Shown here in pieces: positions 19,889 through 28,395 of a stretch of 64,000 bases of DNA; position 1 is the first letter of the stretch; the number at the start of each line of letters is the position of its first letter. The position numbers were made by a program, and so were the translations under genes. Under the pieces are notes generated by a model. The model ran no database searches. It was not told the origin of the DNA and was given only the letters and a program-made list of their open reading frames with translations. The stretch spans positions 45,937 through 109,936 of the forward strand of contig WJYB01000013.1 in the NCBI GenBank assembly GCA_009668015.1, written 5' to 3'. The DNA comes from Enterobacteriaceae bacterium RIT714. Lineage in GTDB: Bacteria > Pseudomonadota > Gammaproteobacteria > Enterobacterales > Enterobacteriaceae.

Positions 19889-21941
19889 CTTCTTCCTCCG
19901 TTACCGCCGCAAAACGCAGCAGGGCATTTTTCCCGGTTTCCTCTGCCTGTGTCCGCCTCAGCGCCACTGGCAGCATATCCTGAAGAGCCAGAAACTCGCG
20001 GTTACGTTCAACCTCATCCTGGTTGCTGTAAGTCGCGCCCTTCTCAACCTCCTCCCGGAACATAACCCGCATCTCTTTCCGGTGCATGTCCCTGGCCGGA
20101 TCGGCCAGTTCCAGCACCTGATTGTGAATATAGGGCAGGTAGCGGTGCGCCATCGAGTGGCTGCGAGGATCGGTTCCGGTGCCGTTCAGGGCCGGGTTAG
20201 TATTCTGCGGAAAGGTCTTTGCCAGGCTGGCCGGATTAAGACACTGGATAAACGCCGCCTGATGCTCACCGGTGGATTTCAGACACTCCTCATTCAGGGA
20301 CGGCACCACATACAGCTTGGTGGCCACAAAATGCCGGGCGTAGGCCTGCCCGTCGATCGGGCTTTTCTGGTACGGACTGGCAGCCCGCATCGCGCACTGC
20401 TGCGCCCGGAAAAATATCACCGTGCTGCCGTGATGCCAGTAAGGATCTTTTTTCTCCGTAAGCCCTGCTGACTGGTACGTCAGGTCCCGCACGGCCACGC
20501 TGAGTCCGGCGGCGGTGGTCAGTGACCAGTCAAATCCCAGCTTGTCGCCAAGTGGCCCCCATTTCTCGTAGAACACATTATCGAGATCGGCATCCGGCGG
20601 GATTTGCGTGATGGTGTCATTGTCGTTGACGTGCCGGTAATGCGTGATGCCCCCCAGAGAAGCGATCGCTGCGCGGGTGAAGGTCCGTGGCATCCCGAAG
20701 GTGTACAGTACTGGCTGGCTGACTTTCATCTCAGCGGCATACAGCAATGCCAGCGCCCCGCCCAGACTGTGGCCACACACAAACAGCTTTTTACTACCTT
20801 TAGCTAACGATTCTTCGACACCGCTTAACTTATCCCCGAATTTTCGTTTCGCCAGCAGATAGGCATTCAGAAAACCGCCATGAACATTTCCTGCCCCGGC
20901 CAGCTCCGGCAGACACCGCTTCGGGGCAAAGGACAAATCGGTCAGGACGTTCAGCAGACTGTCGGTACCACACCAGGCGACCAGCACATGTGAGGCACAT
21001 TCCACCGTAAACAGGCGGGTATCACCTTCCCCCTGCGCCTCCTTCCCGGTGTTCAGATAGAGCGGAGGCTGATACCTTTCCCGGAACGGCACGTCCACCG
21101 CCAGCGTGTGAAAATAATTCGGGTATTCCGCAAGCTGCGGAATGCAGGACAGATCCTGACACTTCTGCCGGAAAAAATAATCGATGGTCGGATTATTCGC
21201 CTCGGCGGCATACACCAGATCGGCCATGATGCCCAGGTTCAGCGCGTTCGCCAGGTCGTACGCTTTCGTGTCGTGCAGCGGCAGCACCCACGCCCGGAAA
21301 GGACAGATCTCGATAACGTGCCGCTTATCCAGTGCCTCCCGAGCTATCTCTGTGCCTTTCAGTGACCGTCCCGGTGGAAAATGAAACTTCGGCGGCTGCG
21401 GTTCAGTCCAGCCCTCGATCTCCGGCAGCCGGTCGCCGAGTTCCCCGATGGTCACATAGTGATGGATGTACCCGGCAGCCTCGGCTTTTTCCTGCACGTC
21501 TGATCGCCATGTGATATCACGGGTTTCCGGCCGGAAAATATTATTACTCACAGGCTGGCTGTTCGGGTTACGCCTGATACTCAGCGGACGCTGTTCCATC
21601 TCGTCAGCCAGCTGCTGGCCGTCTGTTTTCACATCTACCGCAATCCAGTACAGGCCATCGAATCGCACCAGTCCCTGACTGTCGGTAACGCCGGCGGGAG
21701 GATTCGGTGGCGGCGTGGAATCAAACTGCGTGTGACCGCCCCTGGCCCACAGCGCCAGCTCCGCCGCCGTGGCCAACGGATGGTATTCCAGCTGTACCTT
21801 CATCCCGGATACTGGGTGGTTGTCCTCGTCCACAAACTGCAGCTCCAGCCAGTGCCTCAGCTGCTTACCGCAGGGGACCTCTTTGTACTTCATTTTGTGA
21901 CTCAGGCAGGTCACGGTGGTATTGTCAGCCGCGGCGGTCAT
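19872..21941 (-). CDS. Class-3 lipase, probable type VI secretion phospholipase effector (Tle-like)
   Basis: A 689-aa protein without signal peptide. Residues about 30-105 look like a small Ig/carboxypeptidase-regulatory-type beta domain (VDEDNHPVSGMKVQLEYHP, then GVTDSQGLVRFDGLYWI), common at the front of VgrG-linked effectors. The alpha/beta-hydrolase core has the nucleophile elbow CGHSLGGA with Ser392. A Lipase_3-type aspartate segment (HVNDNDTITQIPP, Asp442) and a YWHHGS histidine (503/504) complete a credible Ser-Asp-His triad. The family hydrolyses phospholipids or acylglycerols and, as an effector, would attack target-cell membranes after delivery. No vgrG, PAAR or structural T6SS gene is in this window, so delivery machinery must be elsewhere. 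It overlaps tli by 17 bases and sits where Tn3 carries bla. Confidence 0.75.
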   Translation of the reverse strand: MTAAADNTTVTCLSHKMKYKEVPCGKQLRHWLELQFVDEDNHPVSGMKVQLEYHPLATAAELALWARGGHTQFDSTPPPNPPAGVTDSQGLVRFDGLYWIAVDVKTDGQQLADEMEQRPLSIRRNPNSQPVSNNIFRPETRDITWRSDVQEKAEAAGYIHHYVTIGELGDRLPEIEGWTEPQPPKFHFPPGRSLKGTEIAREALDKRHVIEICPFRAWVLPLHDTKAYDLANALNLGIMADLVYAAEANNPTIDYFFRQKCQDLSCIPQLAEYPNYFHTLAVDVPFRERYQPPLYLNTGKEAQGEGDTRLFTVECASHVLVAWCGTDSLLNVLTDLSFAPKRCLPELAGAGNVHGGFLNAYLLAKRKFGDKLSGVEESLAKGSKKLFVCGHSLGGALALLYAAEMKVSQPVLYTFGMPRTFTRAAIASLGGITHYRHVNDNDTITQIPPDADLDNVFYEKWGPLGDKLGFDWSLTTAAGLSVAVRDLTYQSAGLTEKKDPYWHHGSTVIFFRAQQCAMRAASPYQKSPIDGQAYARHFVATKLYVVPSLNEECLKSTGEHQAAFIQCLNPASLAKTFPQNTNPALNGTGTDPRSHSMAHRYLPYIHNQVLELADPARDMHRKEMRVMFREEVEKGATYSNQDEVERNREFLALQDMLPVALRRTQAEETGKNALLRFAAVTEEEVELSQ

Positions 21942-22032
21942 GTGCTCAAATCCATCTGATTTATGTGGTTAATTGCCTATAGTAACCAGATGGCATTACT
22001 TAACCAAAATTTAATGGTGACTACCTGATGCT

Positions 22033-22125
22033 CTAAGCGGACTTCCCATCCTCAAGAATTTTATACACAGTGAAACAGGCAATACCGAACTGCCGGGCTA
22101 TTGCCGTGGCCCCCATTCCGCCGTG
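22033..22125 (-). pseudogene. Fragment of a Tn3-type resolvase (tnpR), C-terminal HTH
   Basis: Reading the minus strand gives GMGATAIARQFGIACFTVYK, then ILEDGKSA and a stop. This is the recognition-helix domain of serine resolvases/invertases. The catalytic N-terminal part is absent and no start codon precedes it. It lies 91 bases upstream of tle on the same strand, the position of tnpR relative to bla in Tn3. Confidence 0.8.
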
Positions 22126-22345
22126 ATGAATGTACAGGAAGGGCTTCTGGAACATGATACAGGGCTGAATCCCACCGAAATTATGACCGATACAGTTGGG
22201 GCCAGCGATCTTGTCTTTAACCTTTTCTGGCTACTGGGATACCTGTTATTCCCGCCACAGGCAGATGCTGGGGTTTCGGTTTTCTGGAGCGTGTACATTA
22301 TGGCATGCTGAATGATATGACCAGAGCGCACTCAGGCCGTTCGAT
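22126..22345 (+). pseudogene. Fragment of a Tn3-family transposase (tnpA)
   Basis: Translation on the plus strand gives GLLEHDTGLNPTEIMTDT, then GASDLVFNLFWLLGY and ADAGVSVFW. This is part of the catalytic DDE domain of Tn3-family transposases (the Asp of MTDT is the expected catalytic residue). After VFW the frame breaks; a second frame continues with HYGMLNDMTRAHSG, which also matches the family. Both ends are missing. It is divergent from the tnpR fragment. Confidence 0.8.
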
Positions 22346-22446
22346 CTGGCGAGATTTCCTAACAGGAAATCACCTTTGTCCAAATGGCAACTCGCTTCTT
22401 CCCTCTTATCCCCCTATGCTTCCCACCTGCATATCATGGGGGATTT

Positions 22447-23625
22447 ATGGCGCGTTTTCTGTTTTGTAGTTTTGCACTGGTTTTGCTTTATCCATCCGGC
22501 ATTGATATGTATCTGGTCGGCCTGCCGCATATCGCGCGCGATCTGGGCGCCAGTGAAGCGCAACTGCATATCGCGTTTTCGGCCTATCTGGCGGGTATGG
22601 CGTCGTCGATGGTCTTTGCCGGTAAAATTGCCGACAAAGCGGGGCGACAACCGGTGGCGATTACCGGTGCGGTGATCTTTGCTTTGGCCTCCGTACTTTG
22701 CTCGATGGCTCAGAACAGCACGTTATTCCTCACAGGCCGCTTCATTCAGGGCATTGGGGCCGGTGGCTGCTATGTGGTAGCGTTTGCGATTTTACGCGAC
22801 ACCCTCAGCGCCCAGCGCCGCGCAAAAGTGCTCTCCATGCTCAACGGCATCACCTGCATTATTCCGGTGCTGGCTCCGGTGATCGGTTATCTGATTATGC
22901 TTAAATTCCCGTGGCAGAGCCTGTTCTGGACGATGGCGGCGATGGGGTTGCTGGTCTTTATCCTCTCAACGATGGTACTCAAAGAGACCCATCCTGGCTC
23001 GCATCAGTATCCGGGCAATACCGCGACGATCCAGCCAACAGAAAAACTCCTGAACCGCTTTTTTATCAGTCGACTGCTTATTACCACCCTAAGCGTGGTC
23101 GTCATTCTCACCTATGTAAACGTTTCCCCGGTTTTACTGATGGAGACGATGGGTTTTGATCGCGGGGAATATTCCACGGTGATGGCGCTTACCGCTTTGG
23201 TGAGCATGGCGGTGTCGTTCTCGACGCCGTTCGCGCTGAATATTTTTAACCAACGTACGCTGATGCTGGCCTCACAGGTGCTGTTTTTTACAGCGGGTAT
23301 TTTGCTGGCAACAGCCAGTTCGCACGCCATCATGCTGGCGGGAATCACCTTAATTTGTGCCGGTTTCTCGGTGGGTTTTGGCGTGGCGATGAGCCAGGCG
23401 CTGGGCCCGTTTTCGCTGCGTGCCGGCGTGGCAAGCTCCGCGCTGGGCATCGCTCAGGTGTGCGGTTCATCGCTGTGGATTTGGCTGGCTGCGGTTATCG
23501 GGCTGAATGCCCTGAATATGCTGATCGGGATTCTGATTGGCTGTAGCATAGTCTGCATCCTGTTAATTATGGCGATACAGCCTGCGGCGCATTATGAAGA
23601 AGCCCATCAGCAGCCTCGATCTTAA
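22447..23625 (+). CDS. mdtL: MdtL, MFS drug efflux transporter (DHA1)
   Basis: Inner-membrane proton antiporter of the Bcr/CflA-like branch; E. coli MdtL gives chloramphenicol resistance when overexpressed. About 392 aa and twelve TM helices. Motif A is [13 protein letters not shown] between helices 2 and 3, and the first helix has [15 protein letters not shown]. The ATG at 22447 is preferred because GGGGATTT precedes it and it gives the family start [11 protein letters not shown]; 21 additional codons upstream would read into transposon debris. It overlaps yidZ by 32 bases. In E. coli it follows tnaB; here it follows the Tn3 remnant. Confidence 0.93.
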   Translation: MARFLFCSFALVLLYPSGIDMYLVGLPHIARDLGASEAQLHIAFSAYLAGMASSMVFAGKIADKAGRQPVAITGAVIFALASVLCSMAQNSTLFLTGRFIQGIGAGGCYVVAFAILRDTLSAQRRAKVLSMLNGITCIIPVLAPVIGYLIMLKFPWQSLFWTMAAMGLLVFILSTMVLKETHPGSHQYPGNTATIQPTEKLLNRFFISRLLITTLSVVVILTYVNVSPVLLMETMGFDRGEYSTVMALTALVSMAVSFSTPFALNIFNQRTLMLASQVLFFTAGILLATASSHAIMLAGITLICAGFSVGFGVAMSQALGPFSLRAGVASSALGIAQVCGSSLWIWLAAVIGLNALNMLIGILIGCSIVCILLIMAIQPAAHYEEAHQQPRS

Positions 23626-24556
23626 CCTGTTATTGTGCCTGCAGCAGTTGCTGCAGGAGCGGAGTGTCACCAAAGCGGCAAAACGCATGAACGTCACGCC
23701 GTCGGCGGTCAGTAAATCGCTGGCGAAACTGCGCAACTGGTTTGACGATCCGCTGTTTGTTAAAACCCCGCTGGGCCTGCTTCCTACGCCGCTGACGGTG
23801 AGTCTTGAACAGGATCTGACCGACTGGATGCAGATAGGGAATCAGATCCTCGATAAATTCGATCACCACTCGCCAGGTGGACTGAAATTCGAACTGGCCG
23901 CTGAAACACCGCTGATGTTGATACGGTTTAATACATTGCTTGAACAGGTGAATCAGCGCTATCCGCAGGCTACCGTGCGGATGCGACACTGGGATTACGA
24001 CTCGCTGGATGCGATTACGCGCGGCGAAGTGGATATCGGCTTTACCGGGCGCGAAACCCATCCGCGCTCACGAGAACTGTTGAAGCTGCTTCCGTGGTTT
24101 ATCGACCACGAGATTCTCTTTAGCGACCGGCCATGCGTCTATTTACGTGAAGATCACCCGGCGCTCAAAGAAGAGTGGAATCTGGACACCTTTTTACGCT
24201 ATCCCCACATCAGTATCTTCTGGGAGCGCAGCGATACCTGGGCGCTGGACGAAGTGCTAAAAGAGATGGGTCGCGAGCGAAACATTGCGCTGAGTCTGCC
24301 GGGCTTTGAACAATCTATGTTTATGGCAGCGCAGCCCGATCATGACTATATCGCGACCGCACCGCACTACTGCCATCACTATAATCAGCTCCACCAGCGT
24401 AAGCTGGTCAGTCGCCCGATTCCCATTGATGAGGCGCTGGCTGACAAACTCACCGTACCGTTTACCCTGATCTGGCATAAACGTAACAGTCATAACCCGA
24501 AAATCATCTGGCTAAAAGAGACGATCAAGGCGTTGTACTGCGATTCTCTGCGCTAA
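23594..24556 (+). CDS. yidZ: YidZ, LysR-family regulator
   Basis: Transcription regulator of 320 aa, close to E. coli YidZ (319 aa), which was linked to anaerobic nitric-oxide protection. The N-terminal LysR winged HTH (residues about 8-65: [20 protein letters not shown] then [20 protein letters not shown]) is followed by a periplasmic-binding-protein-like effector domain with [11 protein letters not shown] near residue 140. The start lies inside the end of mdtL (32-base overlap), so the two are translationally coupled and probably one operon. Confidence 0.93.
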   Translation: MKKPISSLDLNLLLCLQQLLQERSVTKAAKRMNVTPSAVSKSLAKLRNWFDDPLFVKTPLGLLPTPLTVSLEQDLTDWMQIGNQILDKFDHHSPGGLKFELAAETPLMLIRFNTLLEQVNQRYPQATVRMRHWDYDSLDAITRGEVDIGFTGRETHPRSRELLKLLPWFIDHEILFSDRPCVYLREDHPALKEEWNLDTFLRYPHISIFWERSDTWALDEVLKEMGRERNIALSLPGFEQSMFMAAQPDHDYIATAPHYCHHYNQLHQRKLVSRPIPIDEALADKLTVPFTLIWHKRNSHNPKIIWLKETIKALYCDSLR

Positions 24557-24699
24557 AGATCCCGGTTTTCCCTCTAAAAATGTAAAGTTCGGTCCCCGGG
24601 CTTCTCATAGCAAGAATTACCGATTAAAACAGATGCGAAGTTGAGCGATAATCAATGTAAACGTTTAACCTGTCATTGACCATTATCAGGGAGCGAAAA

Positions 24700-25446
24700 A
24701 TGGCAACGCATTTTGCAAGAGGGATTCTGACTGAAGGCCGACTGCTATCCGTCAGGCTTCCCTCGGCCTGTCACAATGAATCGCGCAAGCTGCCAGAGCA
24801 CCGCCGCTCGCGGTTTATCGCCTCCAGAGCATTACTGGCCGAACTGCTGTTTATGCTTTACGGAACCAGTGAGCTTCCGGAAATGATCGTGCAGCCAGAA
24901 GGCCGACCAGTTTTTGCCGATCCTGAGCTCCCGCGCTTCTCTATTGCCTATACGGGGAATATTGTTGGCGTCGCGCTCACGACGGAAGGCGACTGCGGGC
25001 TGGATATGGAACTCCAGCGCGCCACGCGTAGTTTCCACGGCTCGCACGTTCACGATGCCTATCCTTTATCCAGCAATGAAAAGCTGTGGGTCCGTAATCA
25101 AAACGATCCCAACGAGGCCAAAGCGCAGCTTATTACCCTACGCCAGAGCATTCAGAAGCTCACCGGCTGTGCGGTGGATGATGCCAGCCTGTTACAGCTT
25201 CTGCCCGGTTCAGGTCGCCTGCGTTCGACCAAAGCAACGCGGGTTGAAGCACTCAGCGATGCCGAAGACGTGCTGATCTGGTCGATCGCCGTGACACCGG
25301 CCATCGAACGCCTGAAAATCTGGGAATTTGACAGCCGGCACGGCTGGCGTAGTCTTCCTGATGTTCCGGCGCGCGCCAACAAGCCAGCAGCGCGGCTGAT
25401 GAGATTAACCAGTTTACCGGCAGAAAAAGCTCTTACCCTTAACTGA
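24700..25446 (+). CDS. yieE: YieE, predicted 4'-phosphopantetheinyl transferase
   Basis: About 248 aa, similar to E. coli YieE, a putative phosphopantetheinyl transferase of unknown acceptor. The magnesium/CoA motif is present as GDCGLDMELQR (family G-x-D-x-E). The second canonical motif (W-x-K-E-A-x-x-K) is degenerate: NEAKAQLITLRQSIQKLTG. The start at 24700 follows AGGGAGCGAAAA and gives the family N-terminus MATHFARGILTEG. It sits 36 bases before chrR and 143 bases after yidZ on the same strand. Activity is inferred from the family only. Confidence 0.88.
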   Translation: MATHFARGILTEGRLLSVRLPSACHNESRKLPEHRRSRFIASRALLAELLFMLYGTSELPEMIVQPEGRPVFADPELPRFSIAYTGNIVGVALTTEGDCGLDMELQRATRSFHGSHVHDAYPLSSNEKLWVRNQNDPNEAKAQLITLRQSIQKLTGCAVDDASLLQLLPGSGRLRSTKATRVEALSDAEDVLIWSIAVTPAIERLKIWEFDSRHGWRSLPDVPARANKPAARLMRLTSLPAEKALTLN

Positions 25447-25482
25447 CCCGTTCCGGGCCATCATGATGAAAAAGGAGTAATC

Positions 25483-26049
25483 ATGTCTGATACGCTGAAA
25501 GTTGTTACGTTACTGGGAAGCCTGCGCAAAGGTTCATTTAACGGGATGGTTGCCCGTACCCTGCCTAAACTGGCGCCAGCGGGAATGGAAGTCTCGGCAC
25601 TCCCGTCTATTGGTGAAATTCCCCTGTACGACGCTGATGTTCAACAGGAAGAGGGTTTCCCACAGAGCGTGGAAGCGCTTGCAGAGCAGATTCGTCAGGC
25701 AGATGGCGTGGTGATTGTCACACCGGAGTATAACTATTCGGTTCCGGGCGGTTTAAAGAATGCGATTGACTGGCTTTCTCGCTTACCCCAACAACCGCTT
25801 GCCGGCAAGCCGGTGCTGATTCAGACCAGCTCAATGGGCGCGATTGGCGGCGCACGCTGTCAGTATCATCTGCGTCAGATTCTGGTGTTCCTGGATGCAA
25901 TGGTGATGAACAAGCCAGAATTTATGGGTGGCGTGATTCAGAACAAAGTGGATACGCAGACCGGGGAAGTGGTGGATCAAAGCACGCTGGATCATCTGAC
26001 CGGTCAGTTGACCGCGTTTGGGGAATATATTCAGCGCGTGAAAGCGTAA
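25483..26049 (+). CDS. chrR: ChrR (YieF), NAD(P)H-dependent FMN quinone/chromate reductase
   Basis: Soluble flavoenzyme of 188 aa that reduces quinones, chromate and other acceptors by two electrons and is thought to limit redox cycling. It has the flavodoxin-like NADPH-dependent FMN reductase fold. The phosphate-binding loop is GSLRKGSFN at residues 12-20, and the flavin-contact loop is TPEYNYSVPGGLKNAIDW near residue 80. A strong AAGGAG precedes the ATG. It is followed by a palindromic repeat and a perfect 11-bp terminator shared with the convergent adeP. Confidence 0.95.
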   Translation: MSDTLKVVTLLGSLRKGSFNGMVARTLPKLAPAGMEVSALPSIGEIPLYDADVQQEEGFPQSVEALAEQIRQADGVVIVTPEYNYSVPGGLKNAIDWLSRLPQQPLAGKPVLIQTSSMGAIGGARCQYHLRQILVFLDAMVMNKPEFMGGVIQNKVDTQTGEVVDQSTLDHLTGQLTAFGEYIQRVKA

Positions 26050-26071
26050 GCGCCGGATGCCATCACCCTGG

Positions 26072-26092
26072 CCCTCTCCCAGTGGGAGAGGG
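26072..26092. repeat. CCCTCTCCC/GGGAGAGGG palindromic repeat after chrR
   Basis: Nine-bp perfect stem with AGT loop, 22 bases beyond the chrR stop; same family as the copies at 7602, 28356, 35267 and 57057. Confidence 0.75.
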
Positions 26093-26103
26093 AACAAACA
26101 CTA

Positions 26104-26128
26104 AAGCCCTTTTCTTCGAAAAGGGCTT
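26104..26128. terminator. Convergent terminator between chrR and adeP
   Basis: An 11-bp perfect stem (AAGCCCTTTTC / GAAAAGGGCTT, loop TTC) lies between the two converging genes. T-runs on either side are short and interrupted (TTTAGTGTTT on the minus side), so strength is moderate but it can serve both directions. Confidence 0.75.
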
Positions 26129-26133
26129 GCTGT

Positions 26134-27471
26134 TTATTTGGCGTCAATAAACACAATCTTCAGCACGAACAGCAGCGCCACCACGATCACGCATGGGCTC
26201 AGCTCGCGGAAACGACCGGTACCGATTTTCATCACGCAGTAGGAGATGAAGCCCAGCGCAATGCCTTCGGTAATCGAGAAGCTAAACGGCATCATGACCG
26301 CCGTGATAAACGCAGGAACCGCTTCGGTTAAATCTTCCCACTTCACGCGTGACAGGCTGGATGTCATCAGGACGCCCACGTAAATCAGCGCGCCAGCCGC
26401 CGCATACGGAGGAACCATCCCTGCCAGCGGAGAGAGGAAAATCACCAGCAGGAACAGCAGGCCAACCACGACCGCCGTCAGACCGGTACGCCCACCGACG
26501 GAGACGCCAGAAGAAGATTCGATGTACGCGGTGACGGAAGAGGTCCCGATAAACGAACCGGCAACGGAAGAGATGCTATCCACATACAGCGCCTGCTTCA
26601 TACGCGGGAATTTACCTTTCTCATCCGCCAGACCGGCTTTATCGGTCACGCCGATCAGCGTTCCGGAAGAGTCGAACAAGTTCACCAGCATGAAGGAGAA
26701 AATCACGCCCGCCAGACCCAGATTAAACGAGCCCGCCAGATCGACATGGCCAATCACGGTCGATACGCTCGGTGGCGCGGAGACGATACCGTTGTAGTGT
26801 ACGTCGCCCAGCATCCAGCCAAACAGGGTGGTCACGATAATAGAGACCAGCACTGCCGCGTGAATATTACGTGACGCCAGAATCGCGATGATAAAGAAGC
26901 CCAGCACACCCAGCAGCACGCTGTGAGACGTCAGATGACCGATGCTCACCAGCGTTTCGGGGTTAGCAACGATCACGCCGGCATTTTTCAGCCCCATCAT
27001 GCCGATAAACAGACCGATACCACTGGTGATCCCCACGCGCAGGCTCACCGGGATATTGGCAATCATCCAGTAACGGACGCGGAAAATGGTCAGCAGCAGC
27101 AGACCCACCGCCCCCCAGAAGATCGCGCCCATACCCACTTGCCACGGCAGCCCCATAGCCTGCACAACCACAAAGGCGAAGAAGGCGTTAAGACCCATAG
27201 CCGGCGCCAGCGCAACCGGAAGATTTGCGAACACGCCCATCAGGATGCTGCCAAGTGCAGCGATCAGGCAGGTGGTCACGAAGACGGCGCTGGTATCCAT
27301 GCCAGCAACGCCCAGAATTTGCGGGTTAACAAAAACGATATAAACCATCGTCAGGAAGGTGGTAAAACCGGCGATCACTTCGGTGCGTGCCGTCGTGCCG
27401 TGCTCGCGCAGTTTGAACACGCGCTCAAGCAGACCCTGACCAGATGTCTGGGTTGTGTGTTGTTGGCTCAT
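26134..27471 (-). CDS. adeP: AdeP (YieG/PurP), adenine permease
   Basis: Proton-coupled adenine importer of the AzgA-like branch of the NCS2 family, about 445 aa with 12-14 hydrophobic segments. Family features include the N-terminal TEVIAGFTTFLTMVYIVFVN, APAMGLNAFFAF in TM3 and FDSSGTLIGV in the middle. GTSSVTAYIESSSGVS follows in the second half. Two ATG codons lie together after a TTG; the second (MSQQHTTQTSG) gives the E. coli length, but the choice is uncertain. It is divergent from yieH across 166 bases, which hold PurR-like sequences. Confidence 0.92.
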   Translation of the reverse strand: MSQQHTTQTSGQGLLERVFKLREHGTTARTEVIAGFTTFLTMVYIVFVNPQILGVAGMDTSAVFVTTCLIAALGSILMGVFANLPVALAPAMGLNAFFAFVVVQAMGLPWQVGMGAIFWGAVGLLLLTIFRVRYWMIANIPVSLRVGITSGIGLFIGMMGLKNAGVIVANPETLVSIGHLTSHSVLLGVLGFFIIAILASRNIHAAVLVSIIVTTLFGWMLGDVHYNGIVSAPPSVSTVIGHVDLAGSFNLGLAGVIFSFMLVNLFDSSGTLIGVTDKAGLADEKGKFPRMKQALYVDSISSVAGSFIGTSSVTAYIESSSGVSVGGRTGLTAVVVGLLFLLVIFLSPLAGMVPPYAAAGALIYVGVLMTSSLSRVKWEDLTEAVPAFITAVMMPFSFSITEGIALGFISYCVMKIGTGRFRELSPCVIVVALLFVLKIVFIDAK

Positions 27472-27604
27472 CATCAATTTCCGAACAAGGAGGGAAAATT
27501 CGTCGCTATCCTATACCAAAATGCGACAATAGGGGCGTTTGCGAGATACTTTTTTTCATTGATTTTGCTTATACGGCAACGATTGCGTCTCGTAAAACGG
27601 CATT

Positions 27605-27620
27605 ACGTAAACGTTAAACT
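27605..27620. promoter_or_regulatory. PurR-like site in the adeP/yieH divergent region
   Basis: ACGTAAACGTTAAACT matches 8 of the 11 fixed positions of the PurR consensus (A-GCAA-CG-TT-C-T). A second GCAAACG half-site (complement, around 27535-27541) lies closer to adeP. PurR control of adenine uptake is expected from E. coli, but the match is modest. Confidence 0.35.
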
Positions 27621-27637
27621 TGTTAAAAGGGAAAGGC

Positions 27638-28303
27638 ATGTCCGGAATTGAAGCGGTATTTTTCGACTGCGACGGTACGCTGGTCGACAGTGAGGTCATT
27701 TGTTCCCGCGCGTATGTCAGCATGTTCAAGGAATTTGGCATTACGCTCGATCTCGAAGAGACGTTTAAGCGCTTTAAAGGCGTCAAACTCTACGAAATCA
27801 TCGACATTATCAACGCTGAACGCGGCGTCAGTCTGGCTAAAGCGGACTTAGAACCGGTTTATCGCGCTGAGGTCGCACGCCTCTTCGACTCGGAACTGGA
27901 GGTCATCGCGGGCGCGAATGCCCTGCTGGATTCGATGACCGTGCCAATGTGCGTGGTCTCGAATGGTCCGGTCAGTAAAATGCAGCACTCTCTCGGCAAG
28001 CTTGAAATGCTGCACCATTTCCCGGAAAAACTGTTCAGCGGCTACGATATTCAGCGCTGGAAGCCCGATCCGGCGCTCATGTTCCACGCCGCGAAAGCGA
28101 TGAACGTGAACGTTGAGAACTGCATTCTGGTGGATGATTCCAGCGCTGGCGCACAGTCTGGCATTGATGCGGGGATGGAGGTGTTTTACTTCTGTGCCGA
28201 TCCGCACAATAAGCCGATTACCCATCCGAAGGTAACGACCTTTACCGATCTGGCGCAGTTGCCGGAATTGTGGAAGGCTCGTGGCTGGGATATTACGCGT
28301 TAA
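27638..28303 (+). CDS. yieH: YieH, 6-phosphogluconate phosphatase (HAD superfamily)
   Basis: HAD subfamily IA phosphatase of 221 aa. Motif I is FFDCDGTLVDSE (nucleophile Asp10), motif II is CVVSNGPVSKM, motif III is the Lys in RWKPDP, and motif IV is VDDSSAGAQSG. E. coli YieH dephosphorylates 6-phosphogluconate. The ATG at 27638 follows AAAGGGAAAGGC and gives the E. coli length; a TTG six codons upstream is unlikely. It is followed by nested palindromic repeats shared with the convergent phoU end. Confidence 0.93.
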   Translation: MSGIEAVFFDCDGTLVDSEVICSRAYVSMFKEFGITLDLEETFKRFKGVKLYEIIDIINAERGVSLAKADLEPVYRAEVARLFDSELEVIAGANALLDSMTVPMCVVSNGPVSKMQHSLGKLEMLHHFPEKLFSGYDIQRWKPDPALMFHAAKAMNVNVENCILVDDSSAGAQSGIDAGMEVFYFCADPHNKPITHPKVTTFTDLAQLPELWKARGWDITR

Positions 28304-28308
28304 TTTCT

Positions 28309-28388
28309 CCCTCACCCCGGCCCTATCCTGAACGAAAGGGCGAAAACGAACAGTTCCCTCTCCCTGTGGGAGAGGGTTAAGGTGAGGG
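28309..28388. repeat. Nested palindrome between yieH and phoU
   Basis: An outer pair (CCCTCACC at 28309-28316 and GGTGAGGG at 28381-28388) encloses an inner CCCTCTCCC-tgt-GGGAGAGGG hairpin (28356-28376). It is the most complete copy of the palindromic family in this window and fills the gap between the two convergent genes, where it probably ends or protects both messages. Confidence 0.75.
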
Positions 28389-28395
28389 CAAAAAA

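Larger units (their letters stand above)
18994..22345. mobile_element. Decayed Tn3-family transposon carrying an effector-immunity pair
   Basis: The order is: terminal inverted repeat (18994-19031), bla-type terminator, tli, tle, tnpR 3' fragment (minus) and tnpA internal fragment (plus). This is the Tn3 plan (IR, passenger, resolvase, divergent transposase) with the lipase/immunity pair in the passenger position where Tn3 has bla. The second terminal repeat, the res site and most of tnpR and tnpA are missing, so the element cannot move by itself. Right boundary is approximate. The separate parts are seen directly; the single-element interpretation is inference from their order and orientation. 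Confidence 0.7.

Noticed and set aside
22098..22331. Minus-strand frame of 77 codons opposite the transposase fragment
   Set aside because: The plus strand clearly encodes Tn3 transposase residues; the minus frame matches nothing and ends in debris.
24653..24668. ATGTAAACGTTTAACC before yieE as a PurR or other LacI-type operator
   Set aside because: Eight of eleven fixed positions match, but no purine link exists for yieE and the spacing to a promoter is unclear.
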